Assembly (NCBI GenBank): GCA_002422955.1
Contig: DITY01000116.1
Location: forward strand, 11,969-30,580
Length of the DNA: 18,612 nucleotides
Direction of reading: 5' to 3'
Source: Planctomycetaceae bacterium UBA6172
GTDB lineage: Bacteria; Planctomycetota; Planctomycetia; Pirellulales; Pirellulaceae
Under the pieces are notes generated by a model, which did not search any database, was not told where the DNA came from, and was given only the letters and a program-made list of their open reading frames with translations. Positions 7,716-13,802 of this stretch are shown here, piece by piece (the stretch's first letter is position 1; each line of letters opens with the position of its first letter). The position numbers and the translations under genes are program-made.

Positions 7716-7750
7716 GGAGCGGCCCGCAAGTGCGACGCGCGCCTCGGCCG

Positions 7751-7776
7751 CCGGCGCCGCGACGCCGGGCCCGGCG
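7751..7776 (+). terminator. GC-rich overlapping inverted repeats after the porin gene
   Basis: CCGGCG (7751-7756) pairs with CGCCGG (7763-7768) across a 6-nt loop. Overlapping it is a perfect 14-nt palindrome, CGCCGGGCCCGGCG (7763-7776). They lie 36-61 nt past the porin stop. There is no T-tract, so this is at best a non-canonical terminator. Confidence 0.3.
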
Positions 7777-7856
7777 AATCAACCTCGCCGCATGAAGCCT
7801 CCGCAAGCTTGGGGTTAAGTTTTGGCGAGCCGCTGGGCCCCCGGACTGCCGCCGGC

Positions 7857-7884
7857 TTGCCAATGGGCCGGACGGGGTTATCGT
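7857..7884 (+). promoter_or_regulatory. Candidate sigma-70-type promoter for the arsenate-reductase-like gene
   Basis: TTGCCA (5/6 to TTGACA), a 16-nt spacer, then TATCGT (4/6 to TATAAT). This is the best-looking hexamer pair found in the window, but it was read by eye without a species-specific model. Confidence 0.4.
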
Positions 7885-8054
7885 GAATCGCTCGGCAATC
7901 TGCCTGTCAGCAACAGCCTGCCTTACGCGGCGGGCGTTGGAAAGTCTCGGAAGCGTACGAAGAAGGCCAGCGCCAAATGGGTAATACGGTTTCAGCTGGG
8001 CCGCTGTGGTCGGCGGTCCTGGCGAGTTTGATTTTGATCACCGGAGAGGGTTGG

Positions 8055-8708
8055 ATGACACAGTCGGAAAGCGCCGCGGGTGAGTTGCATGCCGGTGTCG
8101 GCGAGTTCGTCGCCGCGAGGATCAACGAGTTCGCTCAGATCGGGCCGGAGCGACGCGCGGAACTGGAATCGTTGGCGGGCTATGTACAAAAGCGGCTCGC
8201 CGCGGACCAGCCGGTGAACCTGACGTTCGTCTGCACTCACAATTCGCGGCGCAGCCACTTGTCGCAACTCTGGGCCGCGGTCGGCGCGGTTCATTATGGG
8301 CTCGAGGGCATCGCGACCTTCTCGGGCGGGACCGAAGCGACGGCGATGAACCCGCGGACGGTCGAGGCGCTGCGGCGCGCCGGCATGACGATCGATGCCG
8401 ACGACGTGACGGCGATCAATCCGCGATATCGCGTGCAATTTGGCGCGCCGGAAACCGACGAAACCTGCTTTTCCAAGGTCTATGACGAGTCGCCCAACCC
8501 GACCTCTGGGTACGCCGCCGTCATGACCTGTTCGCACGCCGACGAGAATTGCCCGCTGGTTCGCGGTTGCGACTTCCGGATCGCGATCCGCTACGATGAT
8601 CCCAAGGCGTCCGATGGGACGCCGGCGGAAGCGGCCACTTACGATGAACGATCTCGGCAAATCGCGCGGGAGATGCTCTACCTGATGTCGCGGGTCGCGC
8701 GACCGTGA
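8055..8708 (+). CDS. Arsenate reductase / low-molecular-weight tyrosine phosphatase-like protein
   Basis: This 217-aa cytosolic LMW-PTP-fold protein starts at ATG 8055, supported by GGAGAGGG 4 nt upstream; an ATG at 7977 would add a 26-residue hydrophobic leader not expected for this fold. The P-loop is VCTHNSRRS (Cys60, Arg66; C-x5-R). It is followed by FSGGTEATAMNPRTVEALRRAG, here quoted as FSGGTEATAMNPR and TVEALRRAG, typical of arsenate reductases. CSHADENCP (Cys159 and Cys166) has the same C-x6-C spacing as the redox cysteines of thioredoxin-coupled ArsC (CSDADNNCP in the S. aureus pI258 protein), and DDP at 181-183 fits the general-acid position. An about 50-residue helical N-terminal extension precedes the fold. 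Arsenate reduction is plausible, but there is no arsR, arsB or acr3 nearby, so protein phosphatase or another role is possible. The S41 protease gene follows after 64 nt. Confidence 0.82.
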   Translation: MTQSESAAGELHAGVGEFVAARINEFAQIGPERRAELESLAGYVQKRLAADQPVNLTFVCTHNSRRSHLSQLWAAVGAVHYGLEGIATFSGGTEATAMNPRTVEALRRAGMTIDADDVTAINPRYRVQFGAPETDETCFSKVYDESPNPTSGYAAVMTCSHADENCPLVRGCDFRIAIRYDDPKASDGTPAEAATYDERSRQIAREMLYLMSRVARP

Positions 8709-8714
8709 GCCACT

Positions 8715-8748
8715 GGCGCGTCCGTCAATCCGTTGATCTTTTCGCGCC
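8715..8748 (+). other. Nested inverted repeat between the phosphatase-like and protease genes
   Basis: GGCGCG (8715-8720) and CGCGCC (8743-8748) are complementary across 22 nt, inside which TCAA-TCCG-TTGA (8725-8736) can form a second short stem. It may mark the end of the upstream transcript; support is weak. Confidence 0.25.
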
Positions 8749-8772
8749 CCGCTGATCCCTGGATCTCGAGCG

Positions 8773-10173
8773 ATGCCACCCCGAAACCTCCATGCCATCG
8801 TGATCGCTTGTGCGATCTCGGTGATTTGTTTCTCGACCTCGCAGCGGGTCCGGAGGGTCGGGGTGCTGGGGGATGCGATCGACCTGATCAATCGCTTCTA
8901 CATCGACCCCGTAGACGATACGGAGTTGGTCGACGCCGCGATGCGTGGCTTGACCTCACGGTTGGACCCGCACAGCGAGTTCATTCCGGCGGAGCTGATT
9001 CCCGCTTTCAACGACGTGATCGAGCAGCAATTCGCGGGGGTCGGCATTTTGGTCGAGCAACCGGTCAAGGGAGAGCCGGTCAGGGTCATCACCCCGATGG
9101 TCGGCTCGCCCGCGTTGGCGGCGGGGGTCCAAGCCGGTGACGAGATCGTTGGGATCGCGGGTGAGGACGTGTCGCAATTCGAAATTCGCGAGATCACCAA
9201 TCGGCTCCGCGGCCCCGTCGGATCGGAGGTTGCGATTCGCGTACGCCGAATGGTCGACAACGCTCCGCAACGGATCGAGATCCGCTTGGCCCGACAATCG
9301 ATCATGCTGGATTCGGTCGTCGGCGACCATCGCGATGCCGACAATCGCTGGGTGTTTCGGCTCGAGGACCAGCCGCAAATCGGGTACGTTCGGATCACCA
9401 GCTTCGGCGAGCGGACCGTGGATGAATTCCGCCAGGCCCTCGATGACCTTCGCGGGGATTACGATTCGCTGATCCTGGACGTCCGCGGCAATTCGGGCGG
9501 GTTGCTGAATGCGGCGGTCGAGGTCTGCGACGATTTGCTCGACGAAGGGAGCATCGTGATTATCAAAAAGCGTGGCGGCGTGATCGACAGACAGTTCGAT
9601 GCCCAGCCCGGGACACGGGTCCGCAATGACGCCCCGATCGTCGTGCTGATCGACGGCGATTCGGCATCCGCGAGCGAAATCGTCGCCGCCTGCCTGCAGG
9701 ATCACCAGCGGGCCACGGTCATCGGCTCCCGCTCGTTCGGCAAAGGCACCGTTCAGAACGTACTGCCACTGCAGGGCGGACGCAGCCGGCTGAAGCTGAC
9801 CACCGCCCGCTATTATCGACCGAGCGGTCGCAACATTCATCGCGCCGAGCAAGCGTCCGACGAGGCCGATTGGGGCGTGCAGCCGGATGAAGGTCTGAGC
9901 GTCCCGTTGTCCGACGCGGAACACGAAGCGTTGCTGCGGCATTGGCAGCGGGTCAGCTATCCCGTCTCGACCGCGGCCATCATCGGGGCGGCCCCCGCGT
10001 CCGCCGAGCCCGTGACCACCGCCGAGCCAGACAAGAACGCCGCCCCGTCAGATACGCCCCCGACCCGCGACCGCCAATTGGACCGCGCGATCCGGTTTCT
10101 CGGCGACCCGTCCGAGCGGCCTGAGCCGCAACCCGAAGCCCCAGCTCCAGAACCCGTACGCCAGGCGGCGTGA
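8773..10173 (+). CDS. S41 family C-terminal processing peptidase (CtpA-type)
   Basis: This 466-aa serine endoprotease is expected to act in the periplasm. Residues about 7-22 (HAIVIACAISVICF) form a signal peptide or anchor. A helical cap with LVDAAMRGLTSRLDPHSEF (52-70) is typical of the family. The PDZ domain covers about 84-172 (FAGVGILVE; SPALAAGVQAGDEIVGI). The S41 catalytic core includes YVRITSF, SLILDVRGNSGGLL (232-245), DGDSASASEI (294-303) and GSRSFGKGTVQ (318-328). Ser299 and Lys324 are 25 residues apart, as in other CtpA proteases, and form the Ser-Lys dyad. The C-terminal 75 residues are Pro/Ala/Glu-rich and look disordered. It is convergent with the DUF3467 gene, with 7 nt between stop codons. 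The substrate is unknown. Confidence 0.94.
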   Translation: MPPRNLHAIVIACAISVICFSTSQRVRRVGVLGDAIDLINRFYIDPVDDTELVDAAMRGLTSRLDPHSEFIPAELIPAFNDVIEQQFAGVGILVEQPVKGEPVRVITPMVGSPALAAGVQAGDEIVGIAGEDVSQFEIREITNRLRGPVGSEVAIRVRRMVDNAPQRIEIRLARQSIMLDSVVGDHRDADNRWVFRLEDQPQIGYVRITSFGERTVDEFRQALDDLRGDYDSLILDVRGNSGGLLNAAVEVCDDLLDEGSIVIIKKRGGVIDRQFDAQPGTRVRNDAPIVVLIDGDSASASEIVAACLQDHQRATVIGSRSFGKGTVQNVLPLQGGRSRLKLTTARYYRPSGRNIHRAEQASDEADWGVQPDEGLSVPLSDAEHEALLRHWQRVSYPVSTAAIIGAAPASAEPVTTAEPDKNAAPSDTPPTRDRQLDRAIRFLGDPSERPEPQPEAPAPEPVRQAA

Positions 10174-10180
10174 CGCGGAA

Positions 10181-11092
10181 TCAGGCGGGTCCGGTTCCGG
10201 GCTCGTCGCCTCGTGGCGGTTGCTGCCCGCGCTGGAGCTGCAATTGACGCATCGCCTGTTGCAACGAATCGAGCAGTCGCGGCACCTGACCGGCGGCCAA
10301 AAAGACGCGGGCGCTGACCGCCGACTGGGGATAAAAGTTGGTCAAGAAATCGAGGCTGAACTCGCTCGTCCCGTGCGCGATCATCACCCCGTTGGCGTAG
10401 GCTCCGCTCAGAGCGCTGTCGGGAATTTTCAAGTCGTCGTAAATTTCTTGCGGCGTCGGCCGACGGGGCGACAGGCTGACGTTGAGGCCACCCGCGGAAC
10501 TCGCGGACGGGCCGGCCGGTGGGACCGGGGCCTGGGCACCGGGAAGTGGCGCGGCCGCTGGAATGTCCATCGCTTCGGGAGCGTTCACACCCGGACCAGG
10601 CGGCAGGGATGTTGGCGGGAGTGGGGCTAGGGGGATCGACGGCAGCGCCGCGCCGGGGAGGACGTCGGTCGAGCCGAACGGCGAACCGGCGAGGTTACCT
10701 GGGTTCGCGGCGGGACCTACGTTTAGCCGAATCCCCGAACGACCTTCGACCGACTCGCGAGGGATCCCGGTGGCGCCGATGGCGGTCGCCGGACCGGGCA
10801 AACCCGGCGGCTGGGGCGGGTCGCCGAACCGATCGCGGTAGAGACCCAAATTTTTCCCGAGCGCGTCGATGAATTGCGGCATCACGGGGTGGGGCAGGAT
10901 TACTCGGGCCGCCACCCGATGCGGACGCCCGACCGTCTGCAGAAAATCGATGATGAACTCGGTCTGGCCGGTGACCACGATCACCCCCGTGCTGAACGCG
11001 CCATCCGCGACATGTTCGGGCACCCGCGCCCGCAATTGCGGCGGCTTGTCATTCGGGTCGGGGCGGTCTTCGTTAGGGCGGCCGTCGGTCAT
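10181..11092 (-). CDS. Protein with two DUF3467 domains joined by a Pro/Ala/Gly-rich linker
   Basis: This 303-aa protein has no signal peptide or membrane segment. Residues 18-90 and 221-289 resemble each other: VPEHVADGAFSTGVIVVTG versus IPDSALSGAYANGVMIAHG, TEFIIDFL versus SEFSLDFL, and AARVILPH versus SARVFLAA, each followed by an amphipathic helix. Both fit the DUF3467 pattern (a Ser/Thr-Glu-Phe-x-x-Asp-Phe core and an x-A-R-V/I-hydrophobic strand). The linker (about 91-212) is rich in Pro, Ala and Gly and looks disordered. The function of DUF3467 is unknown to me. The gene starts 44 nt after the ABC permease stop on the same strand, so it is probably the last gene of that operon. The domain assignment is from memory of the family's pattern. 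Confidence 0.82.
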   Translation of the reverse strand: MTDGRPNEDRPDPNDKPPQLRARVPEHVADGAFSTGVIVVTGQTEFIIDFLQTVGRPHRVAARVILPHPVMPQFIDALGKNLGLYRDRFGDPPQPPGLPGPATAIGATGIPRESVEGRSGIRLNVGPAANPGNLAGSPFGSTDVLPGAALPSIPLAPLPPTSLPPGPGVNAPEAMDIPAAAPLPGAQAPVPPAGPSASSAGGLNVSLSPRRPTPQEIYDDLKIPDSALSGAYANGVMIAHGTSEFSLDFLTNFYPQSAVSARVFLAAGQVPRLLDSLQQAMRQLQLQRGQQPPRGDEPGTGPA

Positions 11093-11136
11093 GAGCTTCG
11101 CAGTGGGTTCGTCGGAATGAGCGATCTGAAGTAAGG

Positions 11137-12825
11137 CTACGCTTTCGGATCGTCGCTGGCGAGTCCGAGCGGGTCGGAAGGCTTGGGCACTTCGAGGTCC
11201 AAGCCTGCCAGACGGCGATATTCGCGCTCCACCCGCTGGGGAGTCGCCAATCGCTGCGGCAGGACACGTTGGCCGAGCAACAGCAGGTGGAGCAGGAACA
11301 GGGCCGCCGCGGTACCGACGACGAGGTAGATCACGACGGCGTCGATGTCGTCTTCATACGCCTTGCGGAGTGTCCAGGCCCAGTTGGTCGCCTGCCAGGG
11401 CGAATAGGTGAAGGTGCGGTAGTCGTTGAGAAACGACTGGATCGCGTACGGGGCGACCGTCAGCAGCATCATCGTGACCGCGATCGCCGCGATGCCAACC
11501 CGCACGTCCACCGGGTACCGCGCCCGCAGGAACGCGATGATCAGCCGGACGCCGAGGAAGGCGATGGTCAGATAGGCGGTGACCAGGATGCACAGCGTGC
11601 GATGCCGTCCGAGGTCGTCCACGAACCACCCGGTGGCCCGCGCGACCTGCTGCAGCAACAGGTGCGAGGCGGCGACCGTGCCGATCAGGGTCACCGTCGA
11701 AAAGACGAGGCCGGTCGCCGGGCCGGGGGTCAACCAAGTCAACAGCAAGCGACCGAGGAAACTGCCGGGCAATTCGCGACGGATTCGCGGCGTCATGATC
11801 GCCGACTCGGAACAGACCAACGCGCCGACGACCGCCCAGAAAGCGGTCAGATAAACGCCCAGGGCGATCGGGATCGCCGCCAACTGCTCGCTGCTCTCGG
11901 AACGATAAAACCAGCGGACGACGAAGACGCAAACCGCGACCACGACGAACATGTGGGCGAGGATCGCGAAGCGAATTCCGGTCGAACGGTTTTCGCCCTC
12001 CGGCGTCAATCGCGCCGCCGTCGACATCAGCAGCACGAAACAAAAGCTGGTGCCCAGCGCCAGGATCGCCATCAACAACACCAGCGTATCGCTCAGCGGC
12101 AACGAATTACCGGAACGGATCAGCGAAAAGGCCACCGGTCCGATGGCGAACTCGCTGGTGACCAAGATCGCCGTGACCGCCAGCAGCGACGCGACTTGAC
12201 CGGTCCGTCCGCCGGTAACCGGGGCGAAAAACAAAGCCACGATGATCAGCATCAAGCCGCTGGCGACCAGCATCACCATCAGCAGCGCGAGCGTCGGCAG
12301 GTCGACGCCACGCAGCGTGTAGGCGTACGCGACGCTGGGGAATAGCACGACCAGATACAGCATCATCTGCAACGCGGCGCTGGCCAACTTGCCGCTGATG
12401 ATCTGCATCGGCGACAACGACGTGATCGACAGCAGGTCGAGCGTCCCCTCATCGACTTCGCTTTCCAACGACCGATAAGCCGCCAACGGCACCACCATCA
12501 GCATCGGCACGGCCAGCAACAGGTAATACCCGATCAGCATCCGGGGGGCCGACGGGGAGTGATAGATCGCCGGCATGCCCTGCAGGCTGCCGATGATCGT
12601 CCAGGCCAACGACGCGAACAGCAGCAACGAAAACGTCGTCACGAACTGCCGACTCTTGAGCGCCTGGCGGGTCTCCTTGATCAGAATCGGGTTCAGTTGG
12701 TCGCCCAGTCGCGTCGACCAATCATCGATCTTCCGCAGCCAAGCGGGCGTGTTTTCGACGGAAGCCCGCTCCCCGCGGAGGATCTCCAGCAGCGTTCGGT
12801 CGTGGCTTTCCTCCCGCGTCGACAT
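11137..12825 (-). CDS. ABC transporter permease (ABC-2-like integral membrane protein)
   Basis: This 562-aa polytopic inner-membrane protein starts at ATG 12825, which overlaps the ATPase stop by one base (TGATG). A further in-frame 60 codons upstream lie inside the ATPase gene and are charged, non-family sequence. The cytoplasmic N-terminus carries LNPILIKETRQALKSRQF, typical of ABC permeases of the gliding/NosY-like group. About ten to twelve hydrophobic segments follow, including LLLFASLAWTIIGSL, IGYYLLLAVPMLMVVPL, ASGLMLIIVALFFAP, VVIYLVVGTAAALFLLHLLL. The SLESEVDEGTLDLLSITSL loop (between the second and third segments) is the conserved coupling region. It acts with the ATPase encoded directly upstream. 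Direction (export) is inferred from the family; the substrate is unknown. Confidence 0.9.
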   Translation of the reverse strand: MSTREESHDRTLLEILRGERASVENTPAWLRKIDDWSTRLGDQLNPILIKETRQALKSRQFVTTFSLLLFASLAWTIIGSLQGMPAIYHSPSAPRMLIGYYLLLAVPMLMVVPLAAYRSLESEVDEGTLDLLSITSLSPMQIISGKLASAALQMMLYLVVLFPSVAYAYTLRGVDLPTLALLMVMLVASGLMLIIVALFFAPVTGGRTGQVASLLAVTAILVTSEFAIGPVAFSLIRSGNSLPLSDTLVLLMAILALGTSFCFVLLMSTAARLTPEGENRSTGIRFAILAHMFVVVAVCVFVVRWFYRSESSEQLAAIPIALGVYLTAFWAVVGALVCSESAIMTPRIRRELPGSFLGRLLLTWLTPGPATGLVFSTVTLIGTVAASHLLLQQVARATGWFVDDLGRHRTLCILVTAYLTIAFLGVRLIIAFLRARYPVDVRVGIAAIAVTMMLLTVAPYAIQSFLNDYRTFTYSPWQATNWAWTLRKAYEDDIDAVVIYLVVGTAAALFLLHLLLLGQRVLPQRLATPQRVEREYRRLAGLDLEVPKPSDPLGLASDDPKA

Positions 12826-13802
12826 CACTGCACCCGACCTTCGGTAACCTGCAGGAACACGTCTTCCAAACTCTTCGAATGCGAAGTCACTTCGGCGATC
12901 GGATAGCCAGCGGTGATCAATTCGCGGACCAGCACCGCCTGGTCGGTGACTTCGCCGATGAACTCCATCCGCACCAGCTGTCCGTCGACGATCAGGTTTT
13001 GGCAATGCTCGCGGGCCGCCAGGTACTCGGCCATCTCGCCGGCGCGTTCCAGCACGCGAAAGACCAATTCGCGATGTTGCTTGCGTTCACGTTGGATCTC
13101 TTCGACCGATCCGGTGGCGAGCAACCGGCCCTGCTCGATGATCCCGACCGAATCGCACATCTCCGCCAACTCGGTCAGGATGTGGCTGCTGACCAAAATC
13201 GTCTTGCCCCGGGCCGCCAACTCGCCGACCATCCGCCGCAGTTCGATCCGGGCGCGAGGGTCCAGCCCCGCGGCCGGTTCGTCCAAGATCAGGACCGCCG
13301 GGTCGTGGATCAAGGCGCGGCCCAGGCACAGCCGCTGCTTCATCCCCTTGCTGAGCCCACGGATCGGCTTCTCGGCCATCCCGCGGGTGCCGGTGAAATC
13401 GAGCACCCAGCGGAGCCGGCGGATCCGATCCCGACCGATCAGCCCATAGGCGCGGGCGAAGAAATCGAGGTATTCCCAACAGTTGACGTCGTGATAAGTG
13501 CCGAACGAGTCGGGCATGTAGCCGAGGCGATGCCGAACCAACTCGGGATCATTGATCACCGAAAACCCATCGACAAACGCCTCGCCGTAGCTGGGCAGAT
13601 CGAGCGTCGCCAAGATCCGCATGCTGGTCGTCTTGCCGGCGCCGTTCGGGCCGATGTAACCGAAGACGTGTCCGCGGCGGACGCTGAACGAGACGTCGTT
13701 CACCGCTCGCGTCGCGCCAAAGAATCGGTGCAGCCGCCGCAGCTCGATGCAGACCGCGTGGTCCGAATGCACGGCGGGAATCGGCACGACGCGGCGGATC
13801 AT
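12825..13802 (-). CDS. ABC transporter ATP-binding protein
   Basis: This 325-aa nucleotide-binding domain has all ABC motifs: Walker A GPNGAGKT (51-58), signature LSKGM (150-154, for LSGGQ), Walker B LILDE (171-175), D-loop, and H-loop His207 (SSHIL). The Q-loop position reads YMPD, with Asp98 in place of Gln. The C-terminal about 100 residues form the extra domain typical of the drug/gliding-type exporters. The start is ATG at 13802, overlapping the upstream stop as ATGA, with GGAGG 6 nt upstream; an alternative TTG at 13808 would leave no spacing to that site. It powers the adjacent permease on the inner face of the membrane. Translation is probably coupled to both neighbours. Confidence 0.96.
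   Translation of the reverse strand: MIRRVVPIPAVHSDHAVCIELRRLHRFFGATRAVNDVSFSVRRGHVFGYIGPNGAGKTTSMRILATLDLPSYGEAFVDGFSVINDPELVRHRLGYMPDSFGTYHDVNCWEYLDFFARAYGLIGRDRIRRLRWVLDFTGTRGMAEKPIRGLSKGMKQRLCLGRALIHDPAVLILDEPAAGLDPRARIELRRMVGELAARGKTILVSSHILTELAEMCDSVGIIEQGRLLATGSVEEIQRERKQHRELVFRVLERAGEMAEYLAAREHCQNLIVDGQLVRMEFIGEVTDQAVLVRELITAGYPIAEVTSHSKSLEDVFLQVTEGRVQ

Larger units (their letters stand above)
7716..8054 (+). promoter_or_regulatory. 339-nt gene-free region: GC-rich inverted repeats, then a promoter candidate
   Basis: No convincing gene is present here. The left part holds GC-rich inverted repeats just after the porin stop (7751-7776). The middle holds a promoter-like pair, TTGCCA (7857-7862), a 16-nt spacer and TATCGT (7879-7884), which would give a leader of about 165 nt for the phosphatase-like gene at 8055. 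A 69-codon open frame at 7822-8031 has no family resemblance. Confidence 0.4.

Noticed and set aside
7822..8031. 69-codon open frame between the porin and phosphatase-like genes
   Set aside because: No family resemblance, no clear ribosome-binding site, and it overlaps the best promoter candidate in the region.
7977..8054. Hydrophobic 26-residue leader on the arsenate-reductase-like protein, suggesting a membrane or exported form
   Set aside because: The strong ribosome-binding site directly before ATG 8055 and the cytosolic nature of the fold favour the shorter form. Not fully excluded.
12826..13005. 60-residue N-terminal extension of the ABC permease
   Set aside because: It lies wholly within the ATPase gene and is charged non-family sequence; the TGATG overlap marks the real start at 12825.
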